A stretch of 64,000 nt of DNA. Origin: Clostridia bacterium. GTDB taxonomy: Bacteria > Bacillota > Clostridia > Christensenellales > Borkfalkiaceae. Positions 57,518 to 64,000 of the stretch are shown in pieces. Under the pieces are notes generated by a model. It was not told the DNA's origin. It saw only the letters and a program-made list of their open reading frames with translations, and searched no databases. Made by a program: the position numbers and the translations under genes. Location: NCBI GenBank assembly GCA_017463325.1, contig JAFTPK010000010.1, positions 1 through 64,000 of the forward strand, given 5' to 3'. Each line of letters opens with the position of its first letter. Position 1 is the first letter of the stretch.

Positions 57518-59353
57518 ATGAAAGAGAAAAAAACTTGTAAAAAAACGCCTACGTATATCGGCGGTCAGGCGGTTATGGAAGGGGTCATGCTACGCGGCAA
57601 AACGGCGTATGCCACCGCCGTGCGCGACCCGCATGGAAAAATTCAACTGGAAACGGAGCGTCTTACGCCCGCGGAAAAAAAGCCGCGCTTTTTGCGTTTT
57701 CCGATCGTTCGCGGGGTGGTGAATTTTATTTCCTCGCTCGTACTGGGGAATAAAGTGCTCATGCGGAGCGCCGACGTGAGCGTAGAGGTGGACGAAACGC
57801 CCTCCAAAGCGGAAAAATGGTTGGCGGAAAAATACAATATCGACGTCAACGGCATTTTTAATTTTATTGCGACGTTGTTTGGCGTTGTGCTTGCGGTGGT
57901 CATTTTTATTTGGTTGCCGCAATTCCTTACCGACTTCACCCCTTTTTCCCCGACGGGGCAGGGGCTTTCCATGCTTTGGTACAACCTAATTGAAGGCGGG
58001 ATTCGATTGTTAATCTTTTTTGCGTATATGCTGCTCGTGGCGCTGATCCCCGACATGAAACGGGTGTATATGTATCACGGTGCGGAGCATAAAACGATCA
58101 CCTGCTTTGAGGAGGGAAAGCCGCTTACGGTGGAAAACGTACGCGGTTGCGCGCGCGTACACGATAGGTGCGGCACCACTTTTTTGTTTATTGTTATGAT
58201 TGTTTCCATTCTTTTATTCTCGCTAGCGAATTTTGCGCTCGGGAAATGGATTTACGTGGAGAGCGCGGCACTCAACAAGCTGATAAGGATCGGGTTTAAA
58301 TTGCTGATGCTACCCGTTGTTGCGGGCGTTTCCTACGAGGTGCTTCGCGGCCTTGCCAAGACGAAGAATAAATTTTTCACTCTCTTTAAAATGCCGGGCC
58401 TTTTATTGCAACGGGTAACGACGCGCGAGCCGTCGGACGATATGATCGAGTGCGCGATCGCCGCCTTTGAAGAGGTGCAAAAAATGGACGCCGATCCGAC
58501 CCGTCCCGTTCGCTCGTTTGCGGTGCAGGGCAAGATGAGCGACGTGCTCTCTTCCGTCAAGAAAACGTTTGCTGCGGCGGGGATCGAGGAGGACGAGGCG
58601 GAATGGATTTTTGCTTTAACGCTTGAAATGCCCAAGAGCGCGGTGGCGAGCGAGGAACGTATTTTAAAAACGCCGCAGGTAAAGGCGATTTTTAAGATCG
58701 TCGAAGAGAGAATGACGGGGCGGCCGCTGTGGTATATTATCGGCGATACCGATTTTTGCGGTTATAAGATCAAGGTGGACGAACGGGTGCTTATTCCCCG
58801 TCCGGAAACGGAGGAGCTTGTTATGATCGCGGTGAACAGCGCGGAGGAGGAGTTTAATATTCTCGACCTTTGCACGGGCAGCGGCGCTATTGCAATTGCC
58901 GTTAAAAAGGAGCTGGAAAAGCGCAAAATTCCCGTTACGGTGACGGCGAGTGACGTCAGCGAGGACGCTCTCGCACTTGCCAAAGAGAATGCGGAGCAAA
59001 ACGAGGCGGAGGTAAAATTTATCCATTCCGACCTGTTTACGCGTATTCGCGACCGTTTCCATATTATTGTAACGAATCCCCCCTATATTCCCAAAGCGGA
59101 GTGCGAGGGGTTGCAAAAAGAGGTGCGTGACTTCGAGCCGCGGCTTGCGCTTGACGGCGGCGAGGACGGGTTAGAGTATTACCGCCAAATCGCCAAAGAG
59201 GCGCCCAAGTATTTAACGCAGGGCGGCATGGTAATCATGGAAGTTGGCGCAGGGCAGGCGCAAGACGTCGTAAAATTGTTCCGCTACGCCGATTACGCGA
59301 TCGTTATGAAGGATTTTGCAGGCGTGGATAGATTTGTTAAAATAGTCATTTAA
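57518..59353 (+). CDS. prmC: Fused YqhQ (DUF1385) - PrmC release factor methyltransferase (611 aa)
   Basis: Residues 1-305 are a DUF1385/YqhQ membrane protein: YIGGQAVMEGVMLRGKTAYATAVRDP, four hydrophobic segments, YMYHGAEHKTITCFEEG and NVRGCARVHDRCGTTFLF. Residues 325-611 are PrmC, the N5-glutamine methyltransferase of release factors: TGRPLWYIIGDTDFCGYKIKVDERVLIPRPETEELV, SAM motif ILDLCTGSGAIAIAVKKEL, and the catalytic IIVTNPPYIPKAE near residue 519. In many Gram-positives these are separate neighbouring genes; here no stop or start separates them. The substrate gene prfA follows 15 nt downstream. Fusion would tether PrmC to the membrane. Confidence 0.93.
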   Translation: MKEKKTCKKTPTYIGGQAVMEGVMLRGKTAYATAVRDPHGKIQLETERLTPAEKKPRFLRFPIVRGVVNFISSLVLGNKVLMRSADVSVEVDETPSKAEKWLAEKYNIDVNGIFNFIATLFGVVLAVVIFIWLPQFLTDFTPFSPTGQGLSMLWYNLIEGGIRLLIFFAYMLLVALIPDMKRVYMYHGAEHKTITCFEEGKPLTVENVRGCARVHDRCGTTFLFIVMIVSILLFSLANFALGKWIYVESAALNKLIRIGFKLLMLPVVAGVSYEVLRGLAKTKNKFFTLFKMPGLLLQRVTTREPSDDMIECAIAAFEEVQKMDADPTRPVRSFAVQGKMSDVLSSVKKTFAAAGIEEDEAEWIFALTLEMPKSAVASEERILKTPQVKAIFKIVEERMTGRPLWYIIGDTDFCGYKIKVDERVLIPRPETEELVMIAVNSAEEEFNILDLCTGSGAIAIAVKKELEKRKIPVTVTASDVSEDALALAKENAEQNEAEVKFIHSDLFTRIRDRFHIIVTNPPYIPKAECEGLQKEVRDFEPRLALDGGEDGLEYYRQIAKEAPKYLTQGGMVIMEVGAGQAQDVVKLFRYADYAIVMKDFAGVDRFVKIVI

Positions 59354-59368
59354 AGGAGAACGGTCAGG

Positions 59369-60445
59369 GTGCTGAAAAAAACGGAAGAAATTTTACGTCG
59401 GTATCGTTTTTTGTCCGACGCGCTTGCTGATAGCGCCGTGATCGCGGACGTGCCCCTTTGGCGTAGCTATTCCAAGGAACACGCCGAGCTTCGGGATACG
59501 GCGGAAAAGTACGAGGAATACCTCGCCGTGGAAAAGGAGATGAAGGACGCGTTCGAGGTAGCGGAGGCGGAAACGGACGTCGAGATGAAAAAGCTGCTCA
59601 CGGAAGAGGGCTATTCGTGTAAAGAACGGCTTTCGACCATTTTGGGCGAGCTGAGGGTGTTACTTCTACCCAAGGACAAAAATGACGAAAAGAACTGTAT
59701 TTTGGAGGTTCGTGCGGGGACGGGCGGCGAGGAGGCGGCACTGTTCGCTGCGGAGCTTTGCCGTATGTATTTGAATTTTTGCGCGGCGCACCGTTTAAAG
59801 GTGGAGGAGATCGACGTTGCCGGCACCGAGCTTGGCGGCGTCAAGGAGGCCGTGTACTCGGTTTCGGGCGCGGGGGCGTATAAATTGCTGAAATATGAGA
59901 GCGGCGTTCACCGCGTTCAACGCGTACCTGCCACCGAAACACAGGGTCGGATTCACACCTCGGCTGCCACCGTGGCGGTTCTTCCCGAGGCGGAGGAAGT
60001 GGAGGTGGAAATTAAAGAAAAGGATATCCGTATCGACATTTTCCATTCGGGCGGAGCGGGCGGCCAGAACGTCAATAAAGTGGCGTCGGCTGTGCGTATC
60101 ACCCATTTCCCGACGGGGATCGTCGTCACCTGTCAAGACGAACGCTCGCAGCTCAAAAATAAGGAACGGGCGTTTAAGGTATTGCGTTCGCGCGTGTACG
60201 ATCACTACAACGGGCAGAGCGAGAAGGCGCGGGAGGAAAACCGTAGAAATATGGTTGGGAGCGGAGATAGGAGCGAACGGATCCGTACCTATAATTTCCC
60301 GCAGAGCCGCGTAACCGATCACCGTATCGGGCTGAGCCTTTACAGCCTCGACGCATTTATGACGGGCGAGATCGACGAAATGGTGGAGGCGCTCACGATT
60401 GCGAACAGGGAGGCGCTTTTGGCGTCCGAAGAAAATAACGGGTGA
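59369..60445 (+). CDS. prfA: Peptide chain release factor 1 (358 aa)
   Basis: Reads UAA/UAG and releases the peptide. The catalytic GGQ is in FHSGGAGGQNVNKVASAV near residue 230, VHRVQRVPATETQGRIHTSAATVAV lies in domain 2-3, and the C-terminal NFPQSRVTDHRIGLSLYSLDAFMTGEIDEMV is typical of RF1. Translation starts at GTG 59369, with AAAGGAG 10 nt upstream. It directly follows prmC, its modifying enzyme, and is followed by rsmI after 4 nt. Confidence 0.96.
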   Translation: MLKKTEEILRRYRFLSDALADSAVIADVPLWRSYSKEHAELRDTAEKYEEYLAVEKEMKDAFEVAEAETDVEMKKLLTEEGYSCKERLSTILGELRVLLLPKDKNDEKNCILEVRAGTGGEEAALFAAELCRMYLNFCAAHRLKVEEIDVAGTELGGVKEAVYSVSGAGAYKLLKYESGVHRVQRVPATETQGRIHTSAATVAVLPEAEEVEVEIKEKDIRIDIFHSGGAGGQNVNKVASAVRITHFPTGIVVTCQDERSQLKNKERAFKVLRSRVYDHYNGQSEKAREENRRNMVGSGDRSERIRTYNFPQSRVTDHRIGLSLYSLDAFMTGEIDEMVEALTIANREALLASEENNG

Positions 60446-60449
60446 AAAG

Positions 60450-61253
60450 ATGGTTAGTTTCGTTGCTACCCCGATCGGGAATTTAAAAGATATTACCCTT
60501 CGCGCGTTGGAAACGCTGAAAGAGGCGGACGTTATTTTTTGCGAGGATACTCGCCATACCCTCAAATTGCTCAACGCATACGAGATCAAAAAGCCTTTGC
60601 AGGCTTGCCACAAATTCAATGAAACAGAGGCGGCGGGGCGAATTTTAGAGGCGTCGCGTTCGGGAAAGAAAGTGGCGGTGGTGTCCGACGCGGGAACGCC
60701 CGTCGTATCCGATCCCGGGAATATCGTTTGTAAAACGCTTAGAGAGGCGGGAGAGCCGTATACGCTGATCCCCGGAGCGTGCGCGTTCGTGGCGGCGCTC
60801 GTACTTTCTGCGCTTGACGCGGGAAAATTTGCGTTTATCGGGTTTCTTCCCGAGAAAAAAGGGGAAAAATTAAAAGTGTTGGAACGGTACAAGGACGTCG
60901 ATCTTACCCTCGCGTTTCATAGCGCGCCGCAAGACGTCGATAAAGACGTGGCAGCCATGTACGAGATCTTTGGGGAAAGACGGGCGGTGGCTGTGCGTGA
61001 AATCACCAAATTGCACGAGGAGAGCAGGGAGTTTCTTCTCTCCGAGGGGTTAAGCGGGGAAAAGCGCGGAGAATACGTGCTCGTCGTTGAGGGCGCGGGG
61101 GAAAAAGAGAACCCGTTGAGCGCGTTAAGCGAAAAGGAGCATATCGCGTATTATTTGGCGCAAGGTATGGATAAAAAAGAAGCGCTTAAAAAAGCGGCGA
61201 AGGACCGCGGCGTTTCCAAGTCCGATCTGTACCCGTTCGCAATAGATTTGTAA
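60450..61253 (+). CDS. rsmI: 16S rRNA 2'-O-ribose C1402 methyltransferase RsmI (267 aa)
   Basis: A SAM-dependent tetrapyrrole-methylase-fold enzyme. The RsmI opening SFVATPIGNLKDITLRALETLKEADVIFCEDTR, VAVVSDAGTPVVSDPG, LIPGACAFVAALVLSAL and FIGFLPEKKGEK are diagnostic. ATG 60450 lies 4 nt after the prfA stop, with GGTGAAAAG as weak ribosome binding site, implying reinitiation after prfA. The C-terminus (KKEALKKAAKDRGVSKSDLYPFAIDL) matches the family. RsmI fine-tunes initiation at the decoding centre. Confidence 0.95.
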   Translation: MVSFVATPIGNLKDITLRALETLKEADVIFCEDTRHTLKLLNAYEIKKPLQACHKFNETEAAGRILEASRSGKKVAVVSDAGTPVVSDPGNIVCKTLREAGEPYTLIPGACAFVAALVLSALDAGKFAFIGFLPEKKGEKLKVLERYKDVDLTLAFHSAPQDVDKDVAAMYEIFGERRAVAVREITKLHEESREFLLSEGLSGEKRGEYVLVVEGAGEKENPLSALSEKEHIAYYLAQGMDKKEALKKAAKDRGVSKSDLYPFAIDL

Positions 61254-61266
61254 GGAGCGGAAAGTT

Positions 61267-62001
61267 ATGTATTTAAAAGACTATCTTTTCTTTATTGCAG
61301 CAATTCTCGTTTGCCTTGTTTTTTCGGGGTGGGCGAGCGCGAAAGTACATTCGGCGTACGCGGCGTTTTCGGAGGAAAAGACGCGGTCGAATATGACGGG
61401 CTACGATACGGCGGTGCGTTTGCTGCGCGCAAACGGGGTGACGGATATTTCCGTGGGGCGCATTTCGGGCAGACTTTCCGACCATTATCACCCGACGAAA
61501 AAAACCGTCAATCTTTCGACGAGCACCTACGGGGATAATTCGGTGGCGGCGGTGGCTGTGGCGGCGCACGAAATCGGGCACGTGATGCAAAATAAGCGGG
61601 GCTATCTTCCGTATAAAATACGGACGGCGCTCGTGCCCGTGGCGAATTTCGGGTCGTTTCTTGCAATGCCGCTTGTGCTTATCGGGGTGCTGCTCGACGC
61701 TTTTTTGTTGGCTGGGAGCGACAGTCGGTTAGGCTTTACGTTTGCGTTGATCGGCGTAGCGTTCTATGGAGCGGCAACCCTTTTTCAGCTCGTGACGTTG
61801 CCCGTAGAATTTAACGCGAGTAAAAGAGCGAGAAAGATGCTCGTGGAAGAGGGTGTTTTGACGGAGGAAGAGAGCGTGGGGGCAAAGCGGGTGCTGGACG
61901 CGGCGGCTTTAACGTACGTAGCGGGGCTTGCGACTTCGCTTGTGTATTTTTTACGGTTTTTCGTCTGGGTGCTCACGATTTTTGGTCGGAGAAGAAGATA
62001 G
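61267..62001 (+). CDS. YugP-family zinc metallopeptidase, membrane (244 aa)
   Basis: An integral membrane protease with the zinc motif AVAAHEIGHVMQ (HEIGH) near residue 100, preceded by the family stretch DHYHPTKKTVNLSTSTYGDNSVAAV and SGRLSDHYHP. About four membrane segments: one at the N-terminus, three after the HEIGH motif. A second characteristic region, LPVEFNASKRARKML, contains the third Glu/Asn region. Substrate unknown. AAGGAGCGGAAAG precedes the ATG. It closes the prmC-prfA-rsmI run. Confidence 0.9.
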   Translation: MYLKDYLFFIAAILVCLVFSGWASAKVHSAYAAFSEEKTRSNMTGYDTAVRLLRANGVTDISVGRISGRLSDHYHPTKKTVNLSTSTYGDNSVAAVAVAAHEIGHVMQNKRGYLPYKIRTALVPVANFGSFLAMPLVLIGVLLDAFLLAGSDSRLGFTFALIGVAFYGAATLFQLVTLPVEFNASKRARKMLVEEGVLTEEESVGAKRVLDAAALTYVAGLATSLVYFLRFFVWVLTIFGRRRR

Positions 62002-62085
62002 ACTTTTTTATAATATCAATAAGTGGCTCCGTATCGGGTCTTTGTCAAGGCTCGGTGCGGGGTTTCTTTTTGTTTGGAGACGCCT

Positions 62086-62208
62086 GCCTATTCTTATAAA
62101 CGGCGCATCTCGGCGTTGAACTCCGCTTTGTTTCGGTCACGTACGTCTATGTACGCTCCCATCAACAAATGCTCGTTCGCCTTGACCTGCTTGTTTCTAA
62201 AAATAGGC
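62086..62208. repeat. Dispersed palindromic repeat, copy 2
   Basis: GCCTATTCTTATAAAC at the left end faces GTTTCTAAAAATAGGC at the right. The centre reads TTTCGGTCACGTACG-TCTAT-GTACGCTCCC, shared with copy 1 at 20459. It fills most of the gap between yugP and the leader RNA promoter. Confidence 0.6.
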
Positions 62209-62258
62209 AAATCCTGCTTCCCGTAAAATTCGGAGATAAGAAATCTAATTTTAAACCC

Positions 62259-62287
62259 TTGACAAAACGGGCGAAAACTGCTACAAT
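62259..62287 (+). promoter_or_regulatory. Promoter of the second lipoprotein leader RNA
   Basis: TTGACA (62259-62264), 17-nt spacer, extended TGC-TACAAT (62279-62287). Predicted start about 62294, at the first base of the outer stem, exactly as in copy A. Confidence 0.8.
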
Positions 62288-62293
62288 AGAATT

Positions 62294-62468
62294 GCGACCA
62301 AACTGAATAAAAGCCATTTGAGCGAAATATACTTCTATGGGTAGAAGTGTATCTTTTTCGCGTTACAATTTTCGTGAAGATGGTAATTGTATTTTCAGTT
62401 TGTGTCGCAGCAAAGCGAGAAAGGCATTTTTACGGGTGCCGTTCCGTTTTGCAGGGCGGCACTTTTTT
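62294..62468 (+). ncRNA. Structured leader RNA (copy B) ending in a terminator, candidate riboregulator
   Basis: The outer stem GCGAC + AAACTG (62294-62305) pairs with CAGTTT + GTCGC (62396-62408). The central hairpin ATACTTCT/AGAAGTGTAT encloses ATGGGT, then CTTTTTCGCGTT, as in copy A. After the stem comes GTCGCAGCAAAGCGAG. GGCA (62423-62426) can pair with TGCC (62437-62440), the 5' arm of the terminator GTGCCG/CGGCAC + T6. In copy A the same position is CACT/AGTG, so both outer stem and anti-terminator covary. The promoter, leader and lipoprotein layout is the same as at 1671. Confidence 0.7.
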
Positions 62469-62496
62469 GTTAAATAAATAGAAGGAGATACATATA

Positions 62497-64000
62497 ATGA
62501 AAAAAACAAAAAAACTCTTAACTGTTTTCCTTACCCTTGCGCTTGTCGGTGCGGCGGGCGCTTTGGCGGCTTGCGGGCATACCCATGAATACACGGCGGC
62601 GGTGACCGAACCTACCTGTACGGAGGAAGGCTATACCACGTACACTTGCGAGTGCGGCGACAGTTACGTGGACGGCAATACGGCTGCGCTTGGGCACGAA
62701 TTTACGGAGTACGTATCGGACGGAAACGCAACGTACGATAGCGACGGCACGAAAACGGCGCATTGCAACAGAACGGGCTGCGAGGCGACGGATACCGTAA
62801 TCGAAGAAAATACAAAGCTTGACAGCCGCATTGTCTTTAAAACGCTGACCTGCGAGGGGCAGACGGCAGGGGCGGTCTTTTCCAACGCAACGACGGAATT
62901 TTCGTTTAAAGACGAAATCGAGGTTTGTGGAAACGTAACCTTTGAGGTTTCTAAGGACGAGTACGGCTCGCAGATTTATTTAACGAAAAAGGTTCCGCTT
63001 GCAGAGGGGGATAACGTATTTTACGTATTCGAGATCGAGGGCGAGGATATGACGAGGTACACGGTGACGTTGCGGCGTAGACCTATGTACACGGTGGCGT
63101 TTAATACAAACGGCGGCGAGGCAGTCGAAAGTCAGACGGTTGAAGAGGGCTGTTTGGCAAGCGAGCCAACTACGACGAGAGTAGGCTACACCTTTGCGGC
63201 ATGGGAATACGATTTTACTGAGCCGATCACGGGAAATACCACGATCGAGGCGAAATGGACAGCGAATGAGAACACGGCGTATAAGGTGGAATATTATTTG
63301 CAAAATGTTGACGGGAACGGTTTTACGCTTGCAGAGGAGGAAACGGAAAGTTTGACGGGCACGACGGACACGACGGCGAGCGCGGAAATCAAGGAGTTTG
63401 CACATTTTACGGCAAGGACAGAGAGCGTAACGGGCAATATCAACGGCGACGGCTCAGCCGTTTTAAAGGTATATTACACGAGAAATCGGTATGAAGTGAA
63501 AACGAGCGGCAATAACGATTTGGCGGGAGAGTATACGAGAGTCGACAGAAATTGTTATTACGAAACGGAAATAACGGTAACGGCGACAACGAATTTGGGG
63601 TACACTTTCGTCGGTTGGTATGTAGGGGAAATGCTTGTGTCTAATGAGGCAGAGTTTTCCTTTACGACGCAAGCGGATATGGAGTACATAGCGAAATGGA
63701 CGGCGAATGAGGAAATGCAACCGTTTACTTTCATTTCTACGGCGACTACTTGTTCTATTACGGGCTTGAATGACAAAACGGCGACGGAAATTGTAATCCC
63801 CGACTATGTAACGAGTATCGGTTGGAGGGCGTTCAGTGGTTGCAGTAGCTTGACGAGTGTGGTAATTCCCGACAGCGTAACGAGTATCGGTTATGAGGCG
63901 TTCTCTGATTGCAGTAGCTTGACGAGCGTGGTAATCCCCGACGGTGTAACGAGTATTGGTTATGAGGCGTTCTATAATTGCGAGGGTTTGACTGGGGTAT
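62497..64000 (+). CDS. Repeat lipoprotein with Listeria-Bacteroides and BspA leucine-rich repeats, 3' end outside the window
   Basis: A lipobox LAAC (Cys26) is followed by HTHEYTAAVTEPTCTEEGYTTYTCECGDSYVDG, a short Cys-containing module frequent in gut Clostridia surface proteins, then Listeria-Bacteroides-like repeats (VAFNTNGGEAVESQTVEEG..GYTFAAWEYDF; VEYYLQNVDGNGF) and, from about residue 428, BspA-type leucine-rich repeats (IPDYVTSIGWRAFSGCSSLTSVVIPDSVTSIGYEAF). No stop before 64000. GAAGGAG precedes the ATG. It is a surface adhesin-like protein; domain order and leader are the same as in the lipoprotein half of the gene at 1860. Confidence 0.88.
   Translation, partial: MKKTKKLLTVFLTLALVGAAGALAACGHTHEYTAAVTEPTCTEEGYTTYTCECGDSYVDGNTAALGHEFTEYVSDGNATYDSDGTKTAHCNRTGCEATDTVIEENTKLDSRIVFKTLTCEGQTAGAVFSNATTEFSFKDEIEVCGNVTFEVSKDEYGSQIYLTKKVPLAEGDNVFYVFEIEGEDMTRYTVTLRRRPMYTVAFNTNGGEAVESQTVEEGCLASEPTTTRVGYTFAAWEYDFTEPITGNTTIEAKWTANENTAYKVEYYLQNVDGNGFTLAEEETESLTGTTDTTASAEIKEFAHFTARTESVTGNINGDGSAVLKVYYTRNRYEVKTSGNNDLAGEYTRVDRNCYYETEITVTATTNLGYTFVGWYVGEMLVSNEAEFSFTTQADMEYIAKWTANEEMQPFTFISTATTCSITGLNDKTATEIVIPDYVTSIGWRAFSGCSSLTSVVIPDSVTSIGYEAFSDCSSLTSVVIPDGVTSIGYEAFYNCEGLTGV

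Overview
The window looks like a chromosome segment of a Gram-positive anaerobe of the Bacillota, class Clostridia, probably a gut-type lineage. This rests on strong AAGGAGG ribosome binding sites, extended -10 (TGn) promoters, single-chain GlyRS, type III glutamine synthetase, NiaR, the feoA-feoA-feoB-Cys-rich cluster, the rpmE/yqhQ/prmC/prfA order, the spoVB-like/mazG order, and large lipoproteins with MBG, Listeria-Bacteroides and BspA-type repeats. Genus and species cannot be read from the sequence. The core is of intermediate GC; 8.5-10.5 kb is clearly AT-rich and looks imported.

Layout. 1-8.4 kb is an accessory region at a tRNA-Arg(CCG) locus: a broken tRNA copy, an intact tRNA, a vWA-like gene, and a very long reading frame in which a repeat lipoprotein runs in frame into the C-terminal two thirds of a large serine recombinase. 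A 13-bp copy of the tRNA 3' end at 8320 marks the right edge. 8.5-10.5 kb is a type II restriction-modification pair followed by a 5'-truncated XRE gene. 10.9-14.1 kb has a DUF1508 protein, a GGGGST-linker lipoprotein and purC. 14.38-15.24 kb is a long structured RNA with its own promoter and terminator, carrying duplicated hairpin modules and several very short ORFs with perfect ribosome binding sites. 15.2-31 kb holds housekeeping genes (glyS, fhs, glnS, gap, fba), a NiaR/nicotinamidase-like pair and a 1171-residue surface lipoprotein whose leader has two hairpins with complementary loops. 31-46 kb has a split TSUP exporter separated by an unusual hairpin array, ppx, maf and an MreB-like gene, SulP and OFA transporters, TraX, the ferrous iron operon, a flippase, mazG and dus. 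46-62 kb has membrane proteins, a GH3 glucosidase with a divergent AraC regulator, glnN, rRNA/tRNA modification genes, and rpmE, yqhQ-prmC (fused), prfA, rsmI and yugP. The window ends inside a second repeat lipoprotein.

What stands out. (1) Two leader RNAs of about 170 nt, at 1671 and 62294, share structure but not all sequence. Both start at strong promoters, end in an intrinsic terminator with a competing hairpin, and precede lipoprotein genes of the same architecture: a candidate unnamed riboregulator class. (2) The 14.4-15.2 kb RNA contains two 14-codon ORFs ending RRGETRAG whose last seven codons, stop included, differ only synonymously, while the following stem covaries. (3) A hairpin array at 31376-31570 has unrelated stems joined by GTGAATT on the left and AATTCAC on the right. 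(4) Several genes appear to be transcribed from the A of their ATG (leaderless).

Limits: all calls come from reading the sequence by eye. No alignment, folding or database search was run. Family names are recognition-based and RNA structures are hand-paired.
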